The notes under the pieces were generated by a model. It saw only the letters and a list, made by a program, of their open reading frames with translations. It was not told where the DNA came from and did not search any database. Shown in pieces: positions 55,084 to 64,000 of a stretch of DNA of 64,000 nucleotides. The stretch comes from Leishmania martiniquensis (lineage: Eukaryota; Euglenozoa; Kinetoplastea; Trypanosomatida; Trypanosomatidae): the NCBI RefSeq assembly GCF_017916325.1, contig NC_090145.1:274501-338500 (forward strand), written 5' to 3'. The position numbers and the translations under genes are program-made. Positions within the stretch are counted from its first letter, which is position 1. The number at the start of each line of letters is the position of its first letter.

Positions 55084-58000
55084 ATGGCGCCAACACTCTA
55101 TGGCGACAGGCCTCGGCGGTGTAGAAGCCCCGCTGCGAACTGGGGAGGAAAGTGCGGACTGCTTTTGCTGCGCCTCGCGTGCATTGGGGCGGCGCTTACG
55201 GCCATGTCACCCGTGTGCGCGGCCATGACGTTCACCACAGCCAATGTGCAAGATCCTTCCCTGTACCAAACGGTGCAGCTGCACTTGGAGTCCAACCCTT
55301 TAGCGCAGGAGCCGAGCATCACCACCGGCGACTTGGTTTTCTTTGTTCTGTCGTCCGACGTGGCGCGTTGCGTGTACAGCAGCACCCCTACTGAGAGCAC
55401 TCCCGGCTACTACGCTGTCACAGCCACCGGCAGCGGCGGTTTTACTGGCCAGATCATCTTTGCCGTGGCGTCGACAATGTTCGCCGTAGACGCGGCATAC
55501 TACCCGTGCTACCTCTCACGCGCAGGGCATTCAGCGACGGTTCTCCGGCGCAGCTACGTCGCACCGGGTCTGAGCGATGCACTGACGGTGTGGCCTCCCA
55601 TCTACGCAAGTTTTAGCATGAACCCCGCGATCGCCAGCGGTGGCGAAGGTCCTGTGAGTCTGTCCATTGTACAGGCTGCGCAGAGCGGCCGCCCGATCAA
55701 CGAGGGCCTGACGGGACGGTATACGACCCTGCTTGTGCCGTGCGGGGACATCTCGGTGAGCGGCAGTACCGTCCAGAGTGACTGCACCGACCTGAACGCG
55801 CTGGTGACGGCGTGTGCCACGGTAGGGGCGGCCGGCGCGGCTCCAGCCAGCGTCATCGCTCTCTCGAGTCTGCAAGGCCAGCCCACCGGGAACGTGACCG
55901 GCAGCTTCACAGTGCCCTACACCCCTAACGAGGAGGGCTACTACATATGCGTGCCGTACTGCTATAGCGCCTCTGCCTACTGCGGCAGCCCGGTGACGGC
56001 GATGTCCTTTACCGTCGTGACGTCCGCCTCACCGACCATCAGCAGCTACACGCTCCACTTCGGCAGCGCGGACCCAGGCGTGTACACGCGCGCGCCAGAG
56101 CATCCACAGGCGCGCGAAAGCGGCCTCATCTACTTCACCAGCACTGGCTTGAGCGTGCAGGACGCCGTCAAAGTTATTCGCAGCTCCGACAGCTGCACCC
56201 TCTCTACGGCGGCGCTGCTACCCAACCTTGAGCTTGGGTCTCTGCAGGTGACGGCCGCGCCCAACGGCACCTTCTCGGCGCAGGTGTCATTTGTGGCGCC
56301 GGACCTCGTCAAGACCCCGGCGGTGGGCCGCGTCTGCTACCGGCGCGCCAGCAGCGGCCTGTGGTCCAGCGCTTACCTCTCCGCCTCGAAGCAGGCGGCG
56401 GACTTCACAATCGACGTGCTGCAGCCGACCGGATTTACTATCACCAGCCCGGTCACAAGTCCCACCGTCGGCGAGACCCTGACCCTGGCCTTTGAGGGAA
56501 GCGGCCTCGGCGGGTCCGCAGACAGGGCGTACCTCTCCTCCAGCAGCAGCAGAAGCCCGTGCGACCGAGACAGCAGCGGGGGCTCGTCGAGCTACAGCAG
56601 CGGCTCAGAGGCAGGAAGCGGCAACATGTACTTCACCTGCGACATGATGGGAGACGGCAGCACAGCCACCACGTGTACTGTCACGGTCGACCCCGAAGAC
56701 GCGAACGCAGCCATGACGCTGAGCGTGTGCTACCTGAAAAGCGGCAACAGTGACCAGCGGAACTTCGCGCACATCAACGGCAGTGTAGCACTGCAGGCGC
56801 GAAACCCAACGTATGCCGTAACGCCGTACCCCATGTTTGCTGGCGAGTCTGTGAAGCTGATCTTCACAGGCACGGGCCTATCCGCTGACGATGAAGTGCA
56901 GCTGGTCTTGCCGGGCGGGACGTGCGGTGACAGCAGCTCCACCTCGACCGCCGCCAGCATCTACTCGGTGATAGAGATTACGCCCAAAGTGATGTACGCA
57001 TACACCCTCGTCGGCTCGGCCGAGACGTGCATCGTCGTCTGCTACCGTCAGCAGGGGTCACGTGTGTGGGTGGTGGCGCGCAGCAGCGACAGCAGGTCTG
57101 CCGTGTCGTCAACCTGCGCGGCGTCAAACATTTACATCGCTGCCTTTCCAGTGCGATACAGCATTACAAACCTGGAAACGAGTGGCAGCGGCAACACCAC
57201 TGTCGGCACCCTCCTCAGTGTTGGTGAAACGGCGACGGTGCGCCTGACCACCACAAGCGGTCAGCCGCTCTCCCCAAGCACCACGCCGGTGGCCATCAAG
57301 GTGGTGCAGGCTCCGGACAGGTGCGTGACGGTACCGTGCGGCACGATCCTGCGTGCTGCGTGCGCAAACGAGCAGCTTGCCGCCGATTACACCAGCTCTC
57401 TTACAGGGAGTGGCAGCACTGCATTCTTCGCCTCCATGCAGGTGCATGAAGCAGAGACGCGCTACATAATATGTGTGGCGACCTCGAGCAGCTCGGGAGT
57501 GTACGTAGCGGTCTTGCCCTCTGCCGAGAAGTCGGCGACGAGCACCTCTTTCGGCTTCGAGACGACTCTTCAGAACCCAACGCTCGTGTCGAACACGCCC
57601 CGCACGTGGCGTGTGGCGATGAGCACGCTTCGGACAACCTTCAGAGGCGTCAGCCTCGACGCGAGGACAAACGTCGTGTACGCCGTGAAGGCGAGCTCGC
57701 TGCTGGCTCTCTACACGACAAGCGATGGTACCCTAGTGGCAGTGTGCCCGCCGGTCTCCCAGACCCCGGCGACGGCTCTGGTGTCCGCTATGGACACAAA
57801 CAGCAGCACCACCACCTCGACCACAGCGATCTACACTCGCGCAGACAGGCTGCACGATGGCGAGAGCGTGTACCTGTGCTACTCATGGTCCGTCGGCAGC
57901 AGGGACTCGCACGTCACGATGGCTGGCTCGGTGAGCGTTTCCGCAGCGATCCCGTCCTCCTTCACATGGTTGATGCCGACGGAGACGATGGGCTTGCGCG

Positions 58001-61000
58001 CTGGGCAGCCGGTTCAGCTCAGCTTTACCAGCAACCTCACAAGCCTCTCCGTCAGCAAGGACGCCGTCTACTTTTACAGGTATGCGCAGTCGGCGAGCCC
58101 GAGCCCGGACTGCTACTGTGACCCAACGGCGTGTGCGATCGGGATGCGCGTTGCCTACACGTCCAACATCACCTTCACATCGTCGACAGTGAGCGTGACA
58201 GGGGACACCACCATCTACACCGCGCCTCTCGGCTTCAACAACTACGGCTACGGCGCCATCTACGTCATCTGCTACACCGCCTTTGGGCAATCTGCAGATA
58301 CCTACATGGGCCGTGTAGCCGTAGAGACGGCGAACCCTACGTACTACACCGTCTCGAGCGTTGCGGCGCCTCGCAACCGCGCCGGCGCGCCCATTACCAT
58401 TACGGTTCTTCGCCGGTGCATGACGGCGGCGTGCGCGCTGACGTTGCAGGACTCGCTTCGCCTAGTGCCCAGCAGCGTACACTGCTTTGAGCTATTGCAT
58501 GGCAGCTCTACCGACAGCTCGTCGCCTGCGGATGAGGCAACCGTGGAGACCGTGGGCGACCCAGTCCTGAGCCCTGGTGCGCTCTCCCTTGCGCGCACCT
58601 TCGTCGTGGATACCGCGGGAGCGTACCGCGTGTGCTACCGCCTCGCGCGCGACGCAACCTACAATGACGTTGTCTTCTCTGCCAACTTTGTGCGCTCTAC
58701 GCTGACGGTTGTGGAGGCGAATCCGCAGCAAGTCACCCCGATGCCGAGCGCTCCCTCCGCCGGGCAGTTTGTCATCATGAACCTGACATGCAGATCCACC
58801 GCACTGTGCAGCACGTGCACCCTGCTGCGGATTGTTCCAGGGAGGCGCGCAAGCTGCTGGGAAGAGGTGGTGGGGACCCATAGCAGCGACTCGTGCCTGA
58901 CGACGACTTCTGTGCAGTTCCCGAATCAGTACTTCGCGGAGGGCGTCTACACAGTGTGCTACGGCAGCAGCTACACCACGTCGCGTCGAGTCCCTGGAAG
59001 CTTTGCAGTGGCCTCCGCCAACCCGTCGAGCTATGCCCCGACCGTGTCGAGCGGGTACACCGTCTTCACGAATCAAATCATGAACTACACGCTGGATATC
59101 ATCGGCGCGGGCCTCTCCCTCGCCGACGCCGCATTTGTGCTGCCGGAGATGGGGTACAGCTGCCACGACCTCCGCGACGGCGAGGTGCAGAGCGACGGCA
59201 CGCTATCGAAGTGGCTGGAGCCGAGTGTGGAGCCGTACCCGCTGCAGCTGACCCCGACAGGGGTGTCGTGGGTCGTCTCAAACGAAAGTAAGCGCTTCGG
59301 CGCCGGTTTACTCCTTGACGCGGGCCTTTGCCCAGGGGGCGGGGAGCCGTGCCCGCTGAAGCTGTGCTACATGCGCTCCGGTACCTCGTGGGCCTCCGTC
59401 ACTCTGGGAACCTCGTCGTCGGCACCGCCCGGCATTTCGCTGGCGGCCTCGAACCCGTCCACGGTGAACTTCGATCGCTACCCGCTGGTGATCGACATGT
59501 ACGTGATGGCCACAGTGCAGGGTGCTGGTCTTCTCAAAGCAGACGTGGTCACCATCCACGCAGCCGATTGCGACGGGGACGCCGTGACCGTTTCCGTGGC
59601 GGGCGCTGTACACGTGAACGAGGCGGGGACAGAGTGGCTTGGCGTATTGCGTGTCACGAAAGCTTCGAGCAGCTATGCCGTGTGCTACTGGCGCTCCGGG
59701 TCGTCGACCGAGGTGGCCACTGTCACCTTCACTGGTGAGCCAGAGGTGTCGACCATATTGATACTCAGCACACCACTCTACTACCTGCTAAGTCCGTCCA
59801 ACTTCACGTCGTCTCGGATACCGCTAACGCAGTTGGAGCAGCTCATCGTCGGCGCCAGCTTCAACCACGAGGGCACCGTTGCGGCGGCACTGAGCTACGT
59901 GCAGCTCATCGTGGCCGACACAAGCGTCGCCGAGTGCAACTATGGGCCCTTTCAGTCAGTTGTGGCCGGCTTTCCACCGTTTCCGATTGCGCTGACGCTG
60001 TCAAAGGTGTCGTCCCGTGGCCCAGGCGACTGGTTTCAGGGCCGCCTCCACGTCAAGACAGGGGATTACGCGCTGTGCATGAGCACCACGGCTGGACTGT
60101 TCCGTGTCGTCAGCACGCCCCCCCTCGTTGGTAATGGCATGGCCGGCAGTAGCGCGGTCACCGTTTACGACCCCGTGCCCAACACCTACACCTCCGTCCC
60201 CAAGAGTGTGATATCGGGGCAGGTGGTGGCGCTGACGTTCTTCAAAGCGTCGGTGAACCGCATCAGCGGCAGTAACGTTGACCCGGCCTCCGCCGACCTG
60301 AAGGCAGGAGACGTGGTGGAGGTTATCGATGGCAGCCTGTACGAGTGCGGCTTTACCAACGCGACCGTGCTGGCGGCCGGCGTCGTGTCAGAGAGCGGCG
60401 GCGGGTCGACAACGGTCTCTCTCACCCTCCCCACCACCTACGAGGTGGCCGGTGTGACCGTGCCGGTGGCGGGGAAGAGCTACACGATTTGCTACCAGAA
60501 GCAGGGCAGCACCTTCGCCACTTCCCCGCTCGTCGGCGGGGCTGTCGACCGGAACCTCCGCGTGATGGAGGCGGTACCGACCAAGTGGACAGCGTTGCCG
60601 CAGCAGGCCCAGGTGAGCGCGCCTATCAACATTACCTTCTACGGGGACAAGGCAGCGGAGGACTACCTCACCACATCCGACGTCGCGTTTCTCGTGTCAG
60701 TGGATGATGGTGAGGAGCTGGGCCCTCACCTGTGTCGTGCGACTGGGGACAGCAGTGGCAGCGTTAGTGGCAGCAGTACGCGCCGCACGGTCATCACTGA
60801 AGGCTCCATGCAGAAGGTGGACCCTGTCAACACGCAGTGGTCCATTCCATCAAAGGTACTCGTCGAAGGGACCTTCGTCGTCTGCTACACCGCCTACAAC
60901 AACGGGCAGCCGGTGTACGTGAGCTCGCCAGCGACGCTCCTCGTGTATCCAACACAGTCACCGAGCGGCGCCTACCTTGCTCGCAGTGCCACATCCCTCG

Positions 61001-64000
61001 TGGATAACCTGAACGTTATGCAGGGTGAACGGGTGTATCTCCTCTTCAACACAACCGTAGCGTTGGATGTGGTGCTGGATAACGGCCAGGATTCGTCTTC
61101 ATCCCTCTGGATCCACGACGTGGTTCGCATCACGGAGGACAGCGCCTGCCGTGTGCTGCTTGCTGCCGGTGTGGTCGACGCGATTCCTTCGGCTTTCGGT
61201 TACGCGCCTCTCGGCGTCGTGGACAAGAGCACCGGTCTTGTGGTGCCGAACCTGAACCTGCGCGTCCGCGCCACAGTAGGCCGTTACTACGTCTGTATGC
61301 GCCGCCGCGATCGGGAGAGCTGGCAGGCGTACGCTGACTTTGAGGCGGTAGGCGGGCTGTTTGTGCACCCGGCTCTGCTGGAGGTCTCGGCCGCCGCTGT
61401 GTCGTCGTTCACGACGAATCCAACAACGCCACGGGTGTGGGTACCGCACACGGTGGTGTTGGCGGACTACGGCGCCGGCTCTGGTATGGGGAGCGTGACG
61501 CAGTTCTTCTTCGTGGCCTACACGGGCACCGGCAGCGTGGCCGACAAGGACGAGATCGACCATGACCATTGCTACCTCCCCGCCTCCAGCAAGGAGACGT
61601 CGTCGGGACCCGTGCCACTTGTGAACCGGACACTGCAGGTTTACCTGGCAGACCCCATGTTTACGAAGCACAGCTTTGGCGAGGCGGGTACGTACCTCCT
61701 CTGCTATCAAATCGATGGCCACAACATCGCCTCCGTGTACCCGAGCGCCCTGACGGTGGCGAACCCGAGCCCGGTCGCCTACGTGGTGCCGAGCTTGCTC
61801 ACCATTCAGCACGCCTTCACGATGAGCTTTGTGGCGATCGACCCCATCTTTGTCTCGGGCGCCAATCACACCGCGCAAATATACGTCGCGGCTGACGTGA
61901 TGGCGATGCCAAACTGCTCGGATGCGACGCCGCCGAGCGGCGGCACGACGCATTTTACGAGCTTCACCGCGACGAACGCAACGCTTGCCAGTGTGATGCC
62001 GACCCTTCTGGCGTCTGGCTACTACTTTGTATGCTTCCTCACGTACGGTCAGCTGCGTGACTTTCCCGTCGCGAACGCTGCAGGCGGCTACGTCTTCTCC
62101 GTTGGTCTGATAGGCGCGCAGAAGTATACGGTGACGCCGTCGCCTGCGTTCCTCGGCCAACTCCTGAATATTGTGATTACCGGCAGCGAGCTCAGCAGCA
62201 GCGACCACATCAAGATTGTTCGCGTCTCGCAGGATGAGCTGAGCAGCAGCGACAGCACCACGAGCAGTGAGGGGGGAAGCTACCCAACCCAGTGCACGCC
62301 GGGCGCCGCAAACGCCGACGCCAGTGAGCCTGCCGGCGCAGCGGGCAGCAAGGTGGACAGCTTCAGCGAGACTGTGGCGCACTACCGTCCCCGCTTGAAC
62401 GAAACCGGAACGTTCATCCTGTGCTACGAGAGCGCCGTGCTGAACAGCACGTGGATTTGGGTGACAGACGTGCACCACTTCACCGTCGGCCCAGCGCATC
62501 CGACGCACTACAGCCTCTCCGTGGCACCACCGTACGAGACGGAGGTGCTTCTCCTCTACGTGCACGACAGCGGTGACAGCGGCAGCCCAGGGCGACTTCA
62601 GGATATGGACAAGCTGATGCTGGTTGATCGCGGCACCGGAGTCAATGGGTTTGATTGCACAGCGAGCGCAACCAACAGCCGTTCTATTGGTTTTATCAGC
62701 TACGTAAAGGCGCAGAGCAATAACAGCCTGCACGTGTACCAGATCTGCGGCTCCGCCGTGGCGAGCGTGACAGTCTGCTACGCGCTTGCAGGGGCTGCGG
62801 GGGCGGCACCGAGCTGGGCGGAGGTTCCGCTTCGGTCCCCGCCACCGGCGTACATCTTTTCGGGTGTCTCGGTCGAGGCCGGCCCATTTGTAGGGCCGCT
62901 GCGTGGCTCGCGCAGCAGCACATCGTCGAGCGTTACTAGCTGGGTGGAGCCACGGCCATACGAACCTTTTACGTTCTACTTCACAACGGATGTGGTAGAG
63001 CTGGAGGTGCAGCGCGTCGCCTTTGCGCTGGCGCCGGTGGTCGTGTGCGCCGTGGACGCGAGCTACGTGGCACCGCTTTTCTACAAGAAGGATGTTAGTC
63101 ATCTGAGCACCTTCACGGTGTCTCTGCCGTACGCAGGCAACTACACAGTCTTTCTCGGCCCCTACGCGACAGCGTCGGCGCCGAACATCACGCATGACAC
63201 TCCGCTCGTGGTGGGGAAGTGCGACCCGTGCAACTTCGCGCCGAGGCACGCACTCGCTGGCGGGTACGCGCTGCTGTCTTTCCCCAGCAGCGTTGGCAGC
63301 TCCCTCAGCAACACAGACGAGGTGCGACTCTTTCCAGTGTCCCAGGGGCTGGGAGGGCGACCGTGTGAGGCGACGACAGGGCCGTACGCCAGTGTCACTC
63401 TCACCCCTATCAAGGAGCTGAGCACAAGCGATGCGACAGTCTTCAACGTGACAACGGGCGCAGAGACGGAGAACACGTACCTCGGAGTGTACTACGTGTG
63501 CTACCGCAAGGCGATCGTGTCCTCCACCAGCGCTGCCCGCTCGACATCGAACTTCGCCGTTGTGGCTGAGAACGATGGCACAGCCTCCACTTTCTCTGTC
63601 TACCCGCCCGACCTCCTCACCGCCACCGTGTGCCCCGCGTCGCCGATGTACGCGCTCGAGACAGTCGCATTCAAGGTGACGGCGCGCGACGAAGCGATGT
63701 ATCCGGATGTTCCCTTCACTGACTCGGATGTCCTCGTCGTGGTGCCGTCTGATGTGCAGAGCAGTGCCATTGGCGGCGGCTGCAGCAGCATCACCGACGT
63801 GGACACCCTCGTGGCGGACTCGGGCGGCCAAGTGCAGCTGGCGACTCTGGACACGTACGGCAGCGGTTACTCCAACTGGCGCCTTACCTTCGCGAGTCAG
63901 GCGGCGACGGTGAACTACAGCTGGTGCTTCAAGCTGAAGGACGACGTGCTCTTCCGCAACATATCAGACGCGCTGCAGACGGTGAAGATGGAGAACCCCT
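55084..64000 (+). CDS. giant secreted/surface protein with tandem Cys repeats (5' part)
   Basis: The frame is open from the ATG at 55084 to the window end, at least 2972 codons. An in-frame TAG at 54988-54990 shows this is the first possible ATG. A signal peptide is likely around residues 28-50 (LLLLRLACIGAALTA). The rest is about 22 repeats of roughly 100-150 aa. Each ends in a Y-x-V/I/L-C-Y/F motif (for example YYVCYRK and YALCM) and often starts with a Tyr/Pro and G-x(4)-F-x-G-x-G/D-L pattern, with one or more further Cys. This suggests an Ig-like beta-sandwich fold with one disulphide per repeat, but that is inference. Many Ser/Thr/Asn sequons fit a glycosylated exported protein. I do not recognise the family; adhesion or surface/flagellar-pocket matrix roles are possible. 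C-terminus, including any membrane anchor, is outside the window. Confidence 0.85.
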   Translation, partial: MAPTLYGDRPRRCRSPAANWGGKCGLLLLRLACIGAALTAMSPVCAAMTFTTANVQDPSLYQTVQLHLESNPLAQEPSITTGDLVFFVLSSDVARCVYSSTPTESTPGYYAVTATGSGGFTGQIIFAVASTMFAVDAAYYPCYLSRAGHSATVLRRSYVAPGLSDALTVWPPIYASFSMNPAIASGGEGPVSLSIVQAAQSGRPINEGLTGRYTTLLVPCGDISVSGSTVQSDCTDLNALVTACATVGAAGAAPASVIALSSLQGQPTGNVTGSFTVPYTPNEEGYYICVPYCYSASAYCGSPVTAMSFTVVTSASPTISSYTLHFGSADPGVYTRAPEHPQARESGLIYFTSTGLSVQDAVKVIRSSDSCTLSTAALLPNLELGSLQVTAAPNGTFSAQVSFVAPDLVKTPAVGRVCYRRASSGLWSSAYLSASKQAADFTIDVLQPTGFTITSPVTSPTVGETLTLAFEGSGLGGSADRAYLSSSSSRSPCDRDSSGGSSSYSSGSEAGSGNMYFTCDMMGDGSTATTCTVTVDPEDANAAMTLSVCYLKSGNSDQRNFAHINGSVALQARNPTYAVTPYPMFAGESVKLIFTGTGLSADDEVQLVLPGGTCGDSSSTSTAASIYSVIEITPKVMYAYTLVGSAETCIVVCYRQQGSRVWVVARSSDSRSAVSSTCAASNIYIAAFPVRYSITNLETSGSGNTTVGTLLSVGETATVRLTTTSGQPLSPSTTPVAIKVVQAPDRCVTVPCGTILRAACANEQLAADYTSSLTGSGSTAFFASMQVHEAETRYIICVATSSSSGVYVAVLPSAEKSATSTSFGFETTLQNPTLVSNTPRTWRVAMSTLRTTFRGVSLDARTNVVYAVKASSLLALYTTSDGTLVAVCPPVSQTPATALVSAMDTNSSTTTSTTAIYTRADRLHDGESVYLCYSWSVGSRDSHVTMAGSVSVSAAIPSSFTWLMPTETMGLRAGQPVQLSFTSNLTSLSVSKDAVYFYRYAQSASPSPDCYCDPTACAIGMRVAYTSNITFTSSTVSVTGDTTIYTAPLGFNNYGYGAIYVICYTAFGQSADTYMGRVAVETANPTYYTVSSVAAPRNRAGAPITITVLRRCMTAACALTLQDSLRLVPSSVHCFELLHGSSTDSSSPADEATVETVGDPVLSPGALSLARTFVVDTAGAYRVCYRLARDATYNDVVFSANFVRSTLTVVEANPQQVTPMPSAPSAGQFVIMNLTCRSTALCSTCTLLRIVPGRRASCWEEVVGTHSSDSCLTTTSVQFPNQYFAEGVYTVCYGSSYTTSRRVPGSFAVASANPSSYAPTVSSGYTVFTNQIMNYTLDIIGAGLSLADAAFVLPEMGYSCHDLRDGEVQSDGTLSKWLEPSVEPYPLQLTPTGVSWVVSNESKRFGAGLLLDAGLCPGGGEPCPLKLCYMRSGTSWASVTLGTSSSAPPGISLAASNPSTVNFDRYPLVIDMYVMATVQGAGLLKADVVTIHAADCDGDAVTVSVAGAVHVNEAGTEWLGVLRVTKASSSYAVCYWRSGSSTEVATVTFTGEPEVSTILILSTPLYYLLSPSNFTSSRIPLTQLEQLIVGASFNHEGTVAAALSYVQLIVADTSVAECNYGPFQSVVAGFPPFPIALTLSKVSSRGPGDWFQGRLHVKTGDYALCMSTTAGLFRVVSTPPLVGNGMAGSSAVTVYDPVPNTYTSVPKSVISGQVVALTFFKASVNRISGSNVDPASADLKAGDVVEVIDGSLYECGFTNATVLAAGVVSESGGGSTTVSLTLPTTYEVAGVTVPVAGKSYTICYQKQGSTFATSPLVGGAVDRNLRVMEAVPTKWTALPQQAQVSAPINITFYGDKAAEDYLTTSDVAFLVSVDDGEELGPHLCRATGDSSGSVSGSSTRRTVITEGSMQKVDPVNTQWSIPSKVLVEGTFVVCYTAYNNGQPVYVSSPATLLVYPTQSPSGAYLARSATSLVDNLNVMQGERVYLLFNTTVALDVVLDNGQDSSSSLWIHDVVRITEDSACRVLLAAGVVDAIPSAFGYAPLGVVDKSTGLVVPNLNLRVRATVGRYYVCMRRRDRESWQAYADFEAVGGLFVHPALLEVSAAAVSSFTTNPTTPRVWVPHTVVLADYGAGSGMGSVTQFFFVAYTGTGSVADKDEIDHDHCYLPASSKETSSGPVPLVNRTLQVYLADPMFTKHSFGEAGTYLLCYQIDGHNIASVYPSALTVANPSPVAYVVPSLLTIQHAFTMSFVAIDPIFVSGANHTAQIYVAADVMAMPNCSDATPPSGGTTHFTSFTATNATLASVMPTLLASGYYFVCFLTYGQLRDFPVANAAGGYVFSVGLIGAQKYTVTPSPAFLGQLLNIVITGSELSSSDHIKIVRVSQDELSSSDSTTSSEGGSYPTQCTPGAANADASEPAGAAGSKVDSFSETVAHYRPRLNETGTFILCYESAVLNSTWIWVTDVHHFTVGPAHPTHYSLSVAPPYETEVLLLYVHDSGDSGSPGRLQDMDKLMLVDRGTGVNGFDCTASATNSRSIGFISYVKAQSNNSLHVYQICGSAVASVTVCYALAGAAGAAPSWAEVPLRSPPPAYIFSGVSVEAGPFVGPLRGSRSSTSSSVTSWVEPRPYEPFTFYFTTDVVELEVQRVAFALAPVVVCAVDASYVAPLFYKKDVSHLSTFTVSLPYAGNYTVFLGPYATASAPNITHDTPLVVGKCDPCNFAPRHALAGGYALLSFPSSVGSSLSNTDEVRLFPVSQGLGGRPCEATTGPYASVTLTPIKELSTSDATVFNVTTGAETENTYLGVYYVCYRKAIVSSTSAARSTSNFAVVAENDGTASTFSVYPPDLLTATVCPASPMYALETVAFKVTARDEAMYPDVPFTDSDVLVVVPSDVQSSAIGGGCSSITDVDTLVADSGGQVQLATLDTYGSGYSNWRLTFASQAATVNYSWCFKLKDDVLFRNISDALQTVKMENP

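Noticed and set aside
61099..63831. Minus-strand open frame of 910 codons
   Set aside because: It is the antisense shadow of the giant repeat-protein gene in GC-rich DNA; Arg/His/Val-rich and without domains.

Overview
The window is nuclear DNA of a Leishmania-like trypanosomatid. It carries a tandem GP63 (leishmanolysin, major surface protease) cluster, followed downstream by a PIF1-type helicase and MAP kinase 3. This matches the gp63/MPK3 neighbourhood that I recall on Leishmania chromosome 10. All genes are on the + strand, none has an intron, coding DNA is GC-rich, and genes are separated by long pyrimidine-rich, (GT)n/(CA)n-rich spacers. This is the layout of a polycistronic unit processed by trans-splicing. 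I cannot name the species from the sequence alone.

Layout. 1-2045: two units of a GP63-less tandem repeat (about 1.03 kb). 2558-39199: nine GP63 genes. Copies 1, 2, 3, 6 and 9 are nearly identical (586 aa, no GPI signal); copy 1 carries a one-base frameshift. Copies 4, 5 and 7 share the same signal/pro-region but have diverged mature domains. Copy 7 has lost the second zinc histidine (HEMLR instead of HExxH). Copy 8 is the only one with its own signal/pro-region and a GPI-type C-terminus. Copies are separated by a shared intergenic module of about 2.4 kb, or by diverged versions of it. 17.83-21.67 kb: a second GP63-less 1026-bp tandem array. 41.3 kb: right edge of the GP63 array, marked by an orphan GP63 5' flank. 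42299-46117: PIF1-like helicase. 50715-51878: MPK3. 55084-64000: the 5' part of a giant secreted or surface protein made of about 22 cysteine-marked repeats, running off the window.

How it fits together. The GP63 cluster looks like a diversifying surface/secreted protease family. Signal and pro-region are homogenised between copies while the mature domain and C-terminus vary, giving a GPI-anchored form (copy 8), probable secreted forms, a probable inactive form (copy 7) and a truncated form (copy 1). The PIF1 helicase, MPK3 and the giant repeat protein share the transcription unit but have no obvious functional link to GP63. I saw no tRNA, rRNA, CRISPR or intact transposon.
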